Shown: positions 48,851-60,228 of the stretch, piece by piece
Position numbering within the stretch: position 1 is the first letter of the stretch
How the letters are laid out: each line of letters starts with the position of its first letter
Source of the DNA: Raffaelea ambrosiae
Lineage: Eukaryota > Ascomycota > Sordariomycetes > Ophiostomatales > Ophiostomataceae
NCBI GenBank assembly: GCA_002778195.1
Contig: PCDI01000067.1
Location: 25,462-89,461, forward strand
Direction of reading: 5' to 3'
DNA length: 64,000 nt
Position numbers and translations under genes: made by a program
Notes under the pieces: generated by a model
Database searches by the model: none
What the model was told of the DNA's origin: nothing
What the model saw: only the letters and a program-made list of their open reading frames with translations

Positions 48851-49119
48851 TATTTATATTCTATTGCAATACTTCCTCTTAATCTATAGAAAGCTACCAG
48901 GATAGCTAAACCTATTGCAGATTCAGCTCCTGCTACAATTATTATATATATAGCATAAGTTTGACCAATAATATCATCAATATTAAGTGAACTCACTAAT
49001 ATTAAGAATGTTATAGATACTAACATTATTTCAATAGAAATAAGCATTAATATAATATTTTTTCTATTTAAAACAAATCCTAAAATTCCAATTAAAAATA
49101 GTATTAAGGTTATATTCAT
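48850..49119 (-). CDS. nad4L: NADH dehydrogenase subunit 4L
   Basis: Small membrane subunit of complex I, 89 residues, three predicted membrane helices. Markers: LNRKNIILMLISIEIMLVSI and AGAESAIGLAILVAFYRLRG. Intronless. Its TAG shares its last G with the GTG start of nad5, the fused nad4L-nad5 arrangement usual in these fungi (normally TAATG). Confidence 0.95.
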   Translation of the reverse strand: MNITLILFLIGILGFVLNRKNIILMLISIEIMLVSITFLILVSSLNIDDIIGQTYAIYIIIVAGAESAIGLAILVAFYRLRGSIAIEYK

Positions 49120-49165
49120 AATAAGCTATAAATAAATAAGTTAATTATTTGAAAGCTAATTTTTA

Positions 49166-49190
49166 TTTCTTAAGGTGGTACCTTAAGAAA
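49166..49190. repeat. Perfect hairpin next to tRNA-Arg
   Basis: TTTCTTAAGGT, loop GGT, then the exact complement: an 11-bp stem with a 3-nt loop lying against the 3' end of tRNA-Arg(ACG), between it and nad4L. It could be an RNA-processing or stability element; that is inference. Confidence 0.75.
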
Positions 49191-49261
49191 GATGTGCATA
49201 GGATTCGAACCTATATTTCTAGTGACCGTACTACTATGCTTAACCATTAAGCTACCACACC
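49190..49261 (-). tRNA. trnR: tRNA-Arg (ACG)
   Basis: Acceptor GGTGTGG/GCACATC (last pair G-G), D-arm GCTT/AAGC, anticodon loop GTACGGT (ACG), T-arm ATAGG-TTCGAAT-CCTAT. It lies between cox2 and nad4L. Confidence 0.85.
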
Positions 49262-49300
49262 TATATAAATTAAAATTTATATTTTAATTTATATTTTAAT

Positions 49301-52300
49301 TTATTGTTCTTCAAGTCATGTTAAGAATTTTTCTAATGAAACAGACTCTATAACTATAGGCATACTTGAATGTAGAATTCCACAAATTTCTGAACATTGC
49401 AAATTATCTCTACAATTTTATTAATAAATATAAAAGTTTATTTATATGAGAAACAATATCCTTTATAATCTCTACCATCTTTTAAACGTAAGTTTAAAGT
49501 TTTTCTATCTAACTTAATACCCAAAGATTCAAAATATTTAATAGTATCTAAAATACTGTTAAACTCTTTTTCAAATTTATCACCTTTTACTAATAAAGGT
49601 TTATTTTTTTTATTAACTTTTAATGAATCCAAATCTTCTTTAGTTTTTTTGTACTCATCAATAATTAATCCAACTGTCTCAAAATTATCGGGCAAATTAT
49701 TATCTGCGTATTTACATAAAAATTTATGAAACTCTTTTTCACTTTTTATGTATTTAGAAAGAGTATCCCTTTTTATAATTAAACCTAAATTCTTTAAAAA
49801 TTCAATACAAGAAGTTAATGAATCAAAACTAAAAGTTTTACCTCAAGAATTTATAAATTCATTATCCTTTTTAATTTCCAAGGTTACGGGGATACTTCTA
49901 CGTATACCAAGTATATACTGATTAAGTCTTTCTTTTTGCATTATTTCTAATAACTCTGCAATAGATAAGTTACTAAGTGTTGACGAGGAAATATGAGAAC
50001 TTAACAATAAGAATTTGTTAAGGTATGGTAATTTTGAATCTAAAAATTTTGTACATGTTTTTGGATGTATATTTAAGACTCTTTTTAATTGAATTTTAGA
50101 ATTAGCATGGTAATAAAGAATACTACAAGTTAAATCGTAAATGTAAACACCTTTACCTTTGGAAGATCCTGCATTAACTACTCTTAAAGTATTAAGATTA
50201 AAATCCTTTTTTAATAAATAATATTGTTCTAGAATTAATGCATCCTTACTGCTAAATTTATTACTATCTAATTTAAAAATCATTAATTTAAAAGCACTTA
50301 AACCTTCTTTTTTTAAGAAAGGTAAGAATTTACCCATTAAAACAAAATCTCCTTTAAAATAATAATCTAACCTACGTCTTAATAAATTAGAAGAACCTAC
50401 ATATTTTTGATTTGTAGATTTATGGATAAAAATATAGACACCAAAAAATCCCTTGTAACTAGATTTACCTGCTAATTCAGATAAAATATTCTTTCCCTCT
50501 GATGTACAAATAGGAAGATCTAATTCCACACCTTTAACTTTTAATAATTCTTTTAACTTAGAATCAGTTACAGTTATATTTTGATTTAATAATATTTGAT
50601 TAATTATTGAAGAAGTTATAGGTTTTCCACTATTAATATGGTTTAACGCTAAATTTTCAGGGTTATTTTTTACAGACGGATGTCTAATTACACTAGTACT
50701 AAAAATCCTAGTAAAAGGTAAACAAACAATTGAACTTAAACCAATACGTTTATTAAAAAAAAGAGGATTATTTAAAATATTTTTATTCAAAGTATTATGC
50801 AACAAAATGCCACAATAATCTACTCTAAAACACTATAATATTCAATAATATAAATAAGATTATTATAATAATATTAGAAACTTATATTAGCCCTTAATAT
50901 AAGTTCAATTAAAAATAAAAAATTATAAATTTTTAATTAAAAAAAACAAGTTTAGCAAACTATTGTAAAGTTTTTACCCTAAACATATATTAATAAATAT
51001 ATATCTAATTAACAGAAAACATAAAAGAATCATAATTTACATTTTCCTGTACCTTTTCAAGTAGGGTTTGACTATATCTTAAGCATTATTATTATTATCC
51101 TATTAACAATAATACCAACCACCATTTAGTCGATGAACAGCACACCTTTTTCTAATTAAAGATAGTCGATGCTTGGCTGCGGATTGCCCATTGAATAATC
51201 AATCTTGATTTTACCAAACCACTAGTCATTACCTGTGCCATAAATTATATTACTATACTTACTTGGTTAAGATTGCTTTAGGGTATTCCCGCAATTTGAT
51301 GATTTATAACTATAGGTTCACTACAGTTGTGGCCATAAGACCATAAAAAACTCCTTCTCTATTAACAAAAATAGAAACTTGATTTAATCTACCAGGATAT
51401 GCATCACATTTAACACCTAAAGAAGGACAAGCAAAAGAATGTATAACGTCAGCAGCTGTTATTATAAATCTTACATGAGTTAATTCAGGAATTATTACTC
51501 TATTATCTACTTCTAACATTCTTAGCCCTCCTTCTTCTAAATCAGAATCAGGAACTATATATGAATCAAATTCTATAAAATCTTCATTAGAATCTAAGAA
51601 ATCGGGATATTGATAACTTCAGTATCATTGGTGACCCTCAGCTAAAACAGACATTGAAGGATCACTTACTTCATCCATAAGATAAAGTAGTTTAAAAGAC
51701 GGGAAAGCTATTAATATTAAAATTACAGCCATGGAAAAATATAATTAGAGTTAGTAATAAATAAAAAAAAGGGTTATAAATATAAAAAATAGTCTTAATA
51801 ATATTATTAAAACTAACTACCTAAACTCTCTAATATATGAGTGTATAATGATTTATAAAAAAAATAAAATAAACTTTATGAATAATTTAACTTTGCAGGT
51901 ATTTAATGTAAATACTAAACTAAATAATCTTATTTTTTTTAAGTTTTAATCAAAATTTGATTTATTACTATTCATTCTCATTCTACCTTGAATGATACGA
52001 ATTTGTTCAACACCTTCTTCAGAAAGATGGGCTTTAGATTTAATTATTTCAGCTCCTTCTTTTCAATCTGAAAATTTTAAAGATTTAACACCTTTAGTGT
52101 TATACTTTTTAAAAAAAGGTATAATTTTTGATGTTATATCTTTAATGTTAGTTACCAAAAAATAGTGAACAAAATTTCTAGAGTCTTTTTTAACTCTACC
52201 ACAACAAAAAAAAATAAATTTTTCTAATAAAGCCATATCTCTTGAATGTTGAGCTATTGAAAATCCTATATCTATTCTTGGTCTTACATTCAATTTATTT

Positions 52301-54985
52301 GCTCGAATAATTAAATAAAAACTCCCGTCACCTGTAACAAAACCTGCCACTCAAAACGGAGAAGGAATGTCTTTATTAGCTATTATTGGTCTTTGCTTCT
52401 CTACTATGTTTGAAAAACTTTCTTTTAAATCTTTTGATAAACCTAGATTTAATGATGCTTTATAAGATAAAACTTTTATTAACCCATCTAACGATAAATG
52501 TTCTTTATTTTTCATTAAATTAACTATTTCTACAAATAGCAGGTAGTCCGCTAATTTTGTGTAATTAAAGGATATTTATTAAAATGTGGTATAATGAATA
52601 TTAAAATATCTGCTAACTTATCAACACGATATGTACAAGTATCTTTATAAATTACTATTTTTCCTACATCTTTTCCAAAAAAATTATTAAGACTAGTAAT
52701 AAGACTTAAATCTGAGATATGGGTAATAATTTAAAATCTAGCATTAACCCTTCAACTTGTTTTAGTTGAAAAACTTTTTAATACGCTAACTGTAAATGAA
52801 CCTTCTGCATCTACAAGTCCAGTTACAAATCAGGGATTTAAATTAAAATTCTTAAGAGATGTCTTATCAACTAAATTATCAGAGTGAGCTAAACTAGAAT
52901 AAGATATTTTAAATACTACTGATTTAAATATATTTTTATTACATACTTTTATATTCTAAATTATATTTATCCATAGAGTGCACCTTAACATTATCTTATC
53001 TTATACAATATTTGTGAACTAAACAAAACAAATATCATTATAATCAATATGATTAATATTTAAGATAATGTAACTACCATCCACTCGTTGCTCTTTTACA
53101 ATTGTAGTAAATAATTAATTAACAATTGACTTAGATCCGCGATTATCTGTGTTTCAGTAATGAAATCTTTCTGATTTGTTACCATACGCGGGTAATTAAG
53201 CCGCCCACTGTTAATGTTTATTTTAGAGTTTGGTATCAGAAATTACTAAGAGTTTCCCGGAGTTTGATAGTTAAACCCAATTATAAGATTTAATAAATAG
53301 GTGTAATAGTTCATATTAATTCTATTAATGTACCATGGTTTAAATATTTGTGTGAAATAGGAGAATTACTATTTACAAAATTTCTTATAATAGATAGTAA
53401 AATTCATCCTACACTAAATAAAATTATTACTAGATAATACATTATATTATCCGTTTGTATTTTTTAACTAATTAATTAATAGTTAAAACACAATAGCTTT
53501 AATTTTGAGTTACTATTATTATGAAAGATTTCTATAACGAATAGTTAAGCATAAATCCAAATTAAAATAATTTAATTTCTAGAAGTATTAAGATTAGATT
53601 TTATTTTTAATATTTCCTGTAAACCTTCAGATGTTAAATGAGCCTTTTTTTTTAATTCAACTGCTTTACATCAATCGACATAATCCTTAGATTTATATCC
53701 TAAAATAAGATAGGTTAAAAAAAAAGGGAATTATATACTTATTAATCAAAGAGAGTTTAGTTACAACCAAGTTATATGCAGAACCTGATTGTTCTAATCT
53801 ACCACAATTAAAAAATTTCATTAATTTATTTAATAAAAGTAAATCTCTACTATGCTGAGTTATTTGGAAACCTATAACTGTATTTATTATATTTTTAGTG
53901 GAATCCTTTAATGTTTTTATTCAAAAACAACCTTCAGCATCAATAAATCCTGTTACTCAATAAGGATTTAACAATAATGGTAAATCATTAGATATTATTT
54001 CTCTTTTTTTTTATATCAGGAAAAGCTTATTTTAAAATTTCAGGTAAACCTGAATTCATTGAAGATCTTAAAGCCACAATCTTATTAAACCTTTCTATAG
54101 TTAAATGCTCTTTAGTTCTTATTAATCCTAATGCTTCCTTGAATAATTTATAGTCTATAAGTTTTTTTTGTTATTAAAGGATAGTTATCAAAATGGTTTA
54201 ATATAATATCTAAGTCTTCTAAAGAAAAAATTTGTACTATATTAGATCTTACTTTTAAATTACCAATACCTCCGAAAAACCTTTGAATGTTTCTTAATAA
54301 CTGTTCATCTTTTTTATGTAAAACTATAGAAAACCCAGGATTTACATAATAACCTATTTTATATTTAGAGTTTTTACCTATTGCTAAGTGAAAACATGCT
54401 TCGCCATATGAAAATCCTGTAACATAATGTGGATTTAACCCAAAATTTTTATTTTTAGAATTTTCCATATATTTATCTAATATTATAAAATAATATAAAT
54501 ATTATAAATTATAATATAATATTAAATCAAGATCAATAGACTATTAATCATATTGAGAGCTCCTTATGTAAAACTAATCTTTTTATTAAAATAAATTAAA
54601 AGTTAAATATTCTCTCAAAAGCTGGTTTCCCAGTGACTAGAATACACCATACGATAAAAATATTTATCGAAAAACCATCTACTCGTTGCTCTTTTACAAT
54701 AGTTTAAAATACTATTGACTTAGATCCACGATAACCTATTATAAATTTATTATATTTCTAATGATATTACCATACCCGCAGTAATTAACTCGGCCACTTG
54801 TAATTTTTAGATTACAGTTTAGTTATTAGAACTTTAAGGTTTCCCCGGAATTTGGTTCTTATACACAAAATCTCATGTAATTCTATTAATCCCTCCATTT
54901 GAGGTGTTGCACTATCTTGAAAATATATACCTCAAGCAGTAGGCGCATCTAATTTCATTATTAAACTATTAATAATTATGTTCAT
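49301..54985 (-). CDS. cox2: Cytochrome c oxidase subunit II, 4 exons
   Basis: Complex IV subunit carrying the CuA electron-entry centre. Exons: 54985-54875, 53451-53299, 51729-51340 and 49399-49301; 250 residues. Start MNIIINSLIMKLDAPTAWGI. Joins rebuild LIELH-DNIMYYLVIILFSVGW, IWTITP-AVILILIAFPSFK and REGVFYG-QCSEICG. CuA ligands are visible: H in DVIHSFACPSLG, and the CSEICGILHSSM cluster. End KFLTWLEEQ. Introns 54874-53452, 53298-51730 and 51339-49400. Confidence 0.94.
49438..50805 (-). CDS. GIY-YIG homing endonuclease in cox2 intron 3
   Basis: Free-standing ATG at 50805, open to TAA at 49440 (455 codons, one TGA-Trp). Long N-terminal extension of about 115 residues, then FGVYIFIHKSTNQKYVGSSN, LRRRLDYYF and E in LILEQYYLLKKDFNLN; then NUMOD1-like units (LKRVLNIHPKTCTKFL and a C-terminal GRDYKGYCFSYK). 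Intact. The core (51040-51300) lies 5' of the ORF and resembles that of nad1 intron 1, where the ORF is instead upstream of the core. Confidence 0.87.
51946..52830 (-). pseudogene. Broken LAGLIDADG ORF in cox2 intron 2
   Basis: The intron is 53298-51730. Motifs FVTGLVDAEGSF (near 52815) and WVAGFVTGDGSF (near 52350) are both present, but the N-terminal half has an in-frame TAA near 52732 and a one-base deletion near 52555 (CAAAATTAG, where an extra A restores KLADYLLF). It ends KSNFD with TAA at 51948. The C-terminal half alone is open. Confidence 0.78.
53572..54468 (-). pseudogene. Broken LAGLIDADG ORF in cox2 intron 1
   Basis: The intron is 54874-53452. YVTGFSYGEACF (near 54420) and WVTGFIDAEGCF (near 53955) are recognisable. 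Three lesions: an eight-A run near 54165 (one too many), TAA after PEILK near 54030, and a nine-A run near 54010. It ends NTSRN with TAA at 53574. The 5' core region (54734-54868) is identical to that of atp6 intron 3, which carries an unrelated GIY-YIG ORF. Confidence 0.8.
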
Positions 54986-55288
54986 GATGATTTATTTTTA
55001 TTTTTATATTTTTTTTTATATAATAAGTATTTATATTTTTAAATAATATAAAATTAAAGAATGACATTTTAAAGTTAAAAATCAATATATAATAAAATAT
55101 GTTGATATTTAAAGTATTTTTATTTACTAAATAAATAACATAAAATAGAAAAATCCTTTAAGTGAATTGCACACTTATATACATATATCATATGTATTTA
55201 AAATCTTTAAATTATAAGGATTATATTTAAAAATATAAATACGTGATGTGATGTGATGTGGTATGATATGCCTATAATTATTATATAT
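54986..55288. other. Spacer between atp9 and cox2 with a short tandem repeat
   Basis: About 300 AT-rich bases. A microsatellite-like tract of GTGAT/ATGTG units lies at 55242-55270. No gene is seen. Confidence 0.6.
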
Positions 55289-55513
55289 TTAAGCAACATA
55301 TAATAATAAGAAAGCCATCATTAGAGCAAACAACCCTGTTGCTTCAGAAAAAGCAAATCCTAAAATAGCATAAGAAAATAATTGACCTCTTAATGAGGGA
55401 TTTCTTGCTACACCTAAAATTAGTGCTCCGAATACAACACCGATTCCGACCCCTGCACCAATTAACCCTGTTGTAGCTAGTCCTGTTCCTATAATTTTTG
55501 CCGCTTGTAACAT
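55289..55513 (-). CDS. atp9: ATP synthase F0 subunit c
   Basis: The c-ring proteolipid, 74 residues from ATG 55513 (MLQAAKIIGTGLATTG). An upstream in-frame ATG at 55519 would add MY; the shorter form fits the family better. Two membrane helices with a GARNPSL-type polar loop (VARNPSLRGQLF), and the conserved acidic residue in FAFSEATGLFALM. Intronless, and still mitochondrially encoded in this genome. Confidence 0.95.
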   Translation of the reverse strand: MLQAAKIIGTGLATTGLIGAGVGIGVVFGALILGVARNPSLRGQLFSYAILGFAFSEATGLFALMMAFLLLYVA

Positions 55514-55676
55514 ATACATTTTTCCCTATTTCAAACCGTTTATCCGAATCCCTAATTATTTATTTAATCATATTCTAGATTAGTCCTATCTAACTTATAA
55601 ATTAACATATTTTAATTAGGTATGAGATAGTATTTACATCTAATCTTATTTAATATCAATATACATAAATTTATAT

Positions 55677-56078
55677 TTATAAAGTGTATATTTTTATATT
55701 GTTCTTTTTGCTTTTTATTAAAAATTGTTTAGTTTCAATTTTTAAAGCATTTTTACCTAATTCATATACAAAACCAATAGTTACAATTGTTGTAAATCCT
55801 AACATAATAATTAATCCATATAAATCATTTACATATCCACTAACTCCAAATGGAAATATTAATAATATTTCTAAATCTAAAAGAAGGAATATTAAGGCAT
55901 AAATAAAAAATTTTATTGTAAATTGACTTCTATTTTGACCTAAAAAGCTATGAAATCCGCACTCAAAAATCGAATATTTTTCTTGATAAGGATTATGAGG
56001 TGCAAATATTAAATTAATAACTAAAAAAAGTATAGCTATAATTAATACAACTATAAAAAATATACTTAAACTACTCAT
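55677..56078 (-). CDS. nad3: NADH dehydrogenase subunit 3
   Basis: Small membrane subunit of complex I, 133 residues. Markers: NPYQEKYSIFECGFHSF (the loop with the redox-switch cysteine) and DLEILLIFPF. Intronless. ATG at 56078 shares its A with the nad2 stop TAA, the usual one-base overlap. Confidence 0.95.
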   Translation of the reverse strand: MSSLSIFFIVVLIIAILFLVINLIFAPHNPYQEKYSIFECGFHSFLGQNRSQFTIKFFIYALIFLLLDLEILLIFPFGVSGYVNDLYGLIIMLGFTTIVTIGFVYELGKNALKIETKQFLIKSKKNNIKIYTL

Positions 56079-59000
56079 TAATAATAAAATAAAAGTTGTA
56101 CCAATATGGTCAAAATATGTTAATAATTAATTTATCAAATAAAAATTAATTATTCAATATATTTCTATATTGTTCAGACTATGTCTTTACCTTTTAAATT
56201 TTTATATTTAAACAGGTATTGGATTTTAAAATCAGGATTATTATAATTTACCTAATAGTCGTTGAACGTTTTTATTTTTATTTAATTAAATAAAAATAAA
56301 TTTCGCAGCAAGTTATCAAATAAACAACAGGGTTTTGGTTTTCTTGCTATTAATCCAAATTTTTTTGAATATTTTTTTTTCAATATTCCGAGCTAACTTA
56401 TAGCATCTCGGTTAAGTATTATTTATAAAAATACACTATCTTAATGTATTCATACCAGATTTTATTTTACGAATTTTTTCTATCCCTTTTTCAGTTAAAT
56501 GATCTTTATTTTTAATTAACTCGACTACTTTACATCAATCTTGAAAATCTTCTTTTTTAATTCCTTTTATATTATAAGTCAAAAAAAAAGGAAGTAATTT
56601 ATCATAAATATCAGTAAATTTTCTAACAACAAAAACACCAGATTTCTTGTTTTTATCGTGATAATTAAATAAACCGCAATTAAAAAAAGAACTAAAAGAT
56701 CTTAATAATAACTCATCTCTTGAATGTTGAGATACTTTAAAACTTAAGGAGATTCCGTCTAATTTGTCTTTGCCGTATTTAGAGATATTAACCAAAAAAC
56801 AACCTTCCCCTGAAACAAACCCAGCCATCCATTCAGGATCAGGTATAGAAGTCTTATTTATTAAAGGTCTAGTTACAGGAATTGTTTTAGGAAAAATAAT
56901 TTTCATATTATTAGATAAACCTAAATTAATAGATGCACGAATATTAATAATTTCTTGTAATCCTTTACTTGATAAATGTTCTCCTATAACCATTTTATCT
57001 ATTATTTTTTTAAATAGATAAAAATCTGTCTTTTTTTGAGTAATTAAAGGATAATTGTTAAAATGTGAAATAATTTTTAATAGATGGTCTATAGATTTTA
57101 CTGCAAAAACTGAGTTTTTACCTCTTGTATAAATATTACCTATATCTCCAAAATATTGTCTTATACTATTTAGTAGGGGTACATCTCTTGAATGTACTTT
57201 AATTTGAAATAAAGGTTTAACATAAAATTTACCATTAGAATTTTTTTGTATTCCAACATTAAAACAACCTTCTGCATCTGAGTATCCTGAAATAAATCAA
57301 GGTGAAAGATAAACTTTTTTATTTTTACCGTTAAGAGTAGAATATTGTAAAGAAAAAGTATAAAATAAATGTGTAATATATTTATAATAATTTTTATTAA
57401 AAATTATTATATTGTTATATAATTTATTATAAAAATGTAAATTCGAGAAATAAAATCTGTTTATATTAAATAACAGTAATAAATTACGAACATAAGGTTC
57501 CTTAACGCACAACATGAATAAGATAAATAGGTAACTCATACTTAATCATTCTTTACTTACAAACATAAATAATAATATTATTAAAGTTATAATAGAAATT
57601 GTAAGAGCTATAGGACTAGATATTACAATATTATTATACTTAAATGTAACTGATTTTACTAAAACATTTTGTTTGTTATATATATTACCGTTAAAATTTA
57701 AATTTATTAATAAGGGATTTATTTTATATTCAGGTTTAAAGAAAAAAATCTCTTTAATTACATTTAAATAGTAAACACCTCCTATAACACTAGTTGTTAT
57801 AGCAACTAAAGATATAAATATATATCCATTGTCTAAAGCTGCACTTAATACCATTTGTTTTGCAAAAAATCCTACAAGAGGGGGTATTCCGGCAAAAGAA
57901 AATAAAGTAATAACTAAACTTAAAGCTAAAGTAGGATTAATATAAAAATAACCCTTTAATTGGCTGATTAATTGTATAGGCGAATTATTATTATCTAGTA
58001 ATTCTTTATATTCTTTATTATCACTAACATAATAATATAAAGAAAAACCTATTGCAACTAAGATTATAAATGCATTTAAATTACTAATAGAATATTGCAT
58101 TAAATAAAAAATAAATGCTTGAGTAGATTCTACAGTAGATATACTCAAAGCTAATAAAATAAAACCAACATGAGAAATAGTACTGTATGCAAATAATCTT
58201 TTTATTCTAAATTGAGTTAATCCTACAATTGTTCCTATAATTATTGATAATAAAGAACTAATTAATAAACCATAAGTTCAATTAAAATCTAAAAAATAAC
58301 TTTTAGTATAGTATACTATTTCTAAGAAAAGTATAAATATAGAAATTTTAGCTATAATGGCTACAAAGGTTGTAACTATAGTGGGTATAGCATCATAAAC
58401 GTCAGGAGATCAGAAATGGAATGGTGCAGCACTTACTTTAAATAAAAATCCTATACTAAATATAAGTAAAGAAAAATTAATATAGTAAGGTTTATATCAA
58501 TAATCAGCAATATCACTAATACTTGTTATTACGTATATGCTATCTAAACTAGTAGTACCTGAATTTGCATACAACAAACTTGATCCTAATAATATAAAAC
58601 AGGAACTTAATCCACCTAGTAAAAAATATATCAACCCACCTGTAGTCGATAATTCAGAATTTCTATATATAGTACTTAATAAATATAAACCATAACTTTG
58701 TAATTCTATAGAAAGAAAAACAGAAACTAAATCACCAGTAGATATTAAAAATACAGCCCCACTTATTATAAATAATAATATTAAAGGATATTCTATAATT
58801 CTTAAATGTTCTCCCATTTTATTTATAATTTTTGTTCTATAAAAAATAAAATTATTAAATAATAATTGAACTAAAGAAGAATGTTCCGGTACTCATACTT
58901 TTCTTGGGAAAAAACTTGTTAACTGTAATATTAATATACTCATTGTAAAAATAAATATATCAAATATCTGTGTTACACTAGTAATATTAAGCAAACCTCC

Positions 59001-59162
59001 ATGTAAACCAATACCTTTATTAATAAAAAATAAATTTATTAAACTATGTAATATAGAATAAACTAAAGCAATAATAGCCACTCTATTATAAAGTATTGAT
59101 ATATCCCGTCTTATAGTAACGGCATTAGAAAGTAATAAAGATAAAATAGAAATTAAAAGCAT
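56078..59162 (-). CDS. nad2: NADH dehydrogenase subunit 2, 2 exons
   Basis: Proton-pumping membrane subunit of complex I. Exon 1 is 59162-57534 (543 codons) and exon 2 is 56110-56078 (33 nt); 553 residues. Markers: SIELQSYGLYLLST, VSAAPFHFWSPDVYD, FAYSTISHVGFILL and FAGIPPLVGFFAK. The C-terminal join reads KEWLSMS-TILVQLLFYY; the last exon is short, so this boundary is the least certain of the coding joins, though T-before/G-after and the nad3 overlap both fit. Intron 57533-56111. Confidence 0.9.
56436..57533 (-). CDS. LAGLIDADG homing endonuclease in nad2 intron 1
   Basis: In frame with nad2 exon 1 to TAG at 56438. Motifs WFISGYSDAEGCF (near 57295) and WMAGFVSGEGCF (near 56830), ending KSGMNTLR. 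Intact. The core follows at 56160-56400 and resembles those of cox3 intron 1 and cob intron 5 (shared AGTCGTTGAAC block on the plus strand). Confidence 0.86.
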
Positions 59163-59304
59163 TATTAAAAATTAAAAACTTACATTGTAAGTAAACTATA
59201 AAGAAAATTGTGTTTTACTTTTTAGTGTATTAAATTATTAATTTAATTTTTAAAGTTAAATATATTATATTAAAAACAATATATTAAAAATTATAATATT
59301 ACTT

Positions 59305-59377
59305 AGCCTGAAGGGTAAATCGAATACCCATCTTTATCGTATGAAAATAAGGTTTTAACCTATTAAACTATTCAAGC
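59305..59377 (-). tRNA. trnM: tRNA-Met (CAU)
   Basis: Acceptor GCTTGAA/TTCAGGC, anticodon stem TTATT/GATAA with loop TTCATAC (CAT), T-arm GGGTA-TTCGATT-TACCC. Upstream of nad2. Confidence 0.92.
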
Positions 59378-59390
59378 AACTAATCTTAAG

Positions 59391-59464
59391 GGTGAAAACC
59401 TTGATTCGAACAAGGAACCTACTAAACCACAATTAGTTGCTCTACCTATTGAGCTATAATCACC
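59391..59464 (-). tRNA. trnH: tRNA-His (GUG)
   Basis: Anticodon stem ACTAA/TTAGT with loop TTGTGGT (GTG), T-arm CCTTG-TTCGAAT-CAAGG, D-arm GCTC/GAGC. The acceptor is GGTGA/TCACC at its outer end with two T-T mismatches inside. Confidence 0.88.
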
Positions 59465-59962
59465 TAAACTAAAAAACGAGGCAAATCTAAATCTATAAAA
59501 ATTAAATAATTATTATTTTTAGATTTTTAATTGTTAATTAACATAAAAAAAATCCACTAACAAGTTTTTATAATTAATAATAATCTAATAAAAGTAAGAA
59601 AACATATTTTTCAATAAAAAACGCGTTTTTTTAGTTTAAGGTTAATTAGTAAACAAAAGAAGTATTACGTAAAATTTTATTTATAAATCTTTATAGATAA
59701 GATTTTATTTAAATTTAGTTATAGAAAAAGGGGTTTTATAATTATTATATTTTATGTTATTAATAACATAAAATATAATAATTTAGAAGTTAACATATTA
59801 ATAAACCATATTATAAAAATATCATTTGATTTATTATTATATCTATTTAATTATAATATCACTAAGTGATTTTGTGGTTTCAAACACCGAATATTAGACA
59901 TCATTAATTAATGAGTTGCTCATTAATTTAATATATAAAAATTAATTTATTTTTTATATAAA
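59465..59962. other. AT-rich spacer between trnH and trnQ
   Basis: About 500 bases with no gene recognised. It contains the 44-nt perfect palindrome at 59740-59783 and other AT repeats. Confidence 0.6.
59740..59783. repeat. Perfect 44-nt palindrome
   Basis: Two 22-nt arms with no loop: AATTATTATATTTTATGTTATT followed at once by its reverse complement (centre between 59761 and 59762). Every pair was checked from 59740 to 59783. Such perfect palindromes can extrude cruciforms and are prone to recombination; an origin or promoter role is only a possibility. Confidence 0.9.
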
Positions 59963-60035
59963 TTTTGGAGGAGTGATTCGAACACCCAATCTTAGACACC
60001 AAAAGTCTATGACATACCCATTTGTCTACTCCAAA
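59963..60035 (-). tRNA. trnQ: tRNA-Gln (UUG)
   Basis: Acceptor TTTGGAG/CTCCAAA, anticodon stem TAGAC/GTCTA with loop TTTTGGT (TTG), T-arm GGGTG-TTCGAAT-CACTC. All stems are sound. Confidence 0.93.
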
Positions 60036-60181
60036 TCAGAATAATTACTCTACTCTCTTTTATCATAGTTAATAAAACTATTAAAAAGTAATAAAAAACT
60101 TTTTTATTCTAAGTTTAACAATAATTTATAAAGTTTCATTTTTGAAATCTAGACTAGTTTTAGCTCTCTAATCTAATTTTT

Positions 60182-60205
60182 GCCTGAAGTAAGACTCTAA
60201 CTTAC
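60182..60205 (-). pseudogene. 3' fragment of a tRNA
   Basis: Reads GTAAG-TTAGAGT-CTTAC followed by TTCAGGC on the minus strand: a T-arm plus a 3' acceptor strand identical to that of the trnM at 59305. No matching 5' half lies upstream; that space holds the end of a GIY-YIG ORF. In related genomes a second tRNA-Leu or tRNA-Lys sits about here, so it may be a relic of one. Confidence 0.5.
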
Positions 60206-60228
60206 AACCTAAATAGAAGGGGATATGG

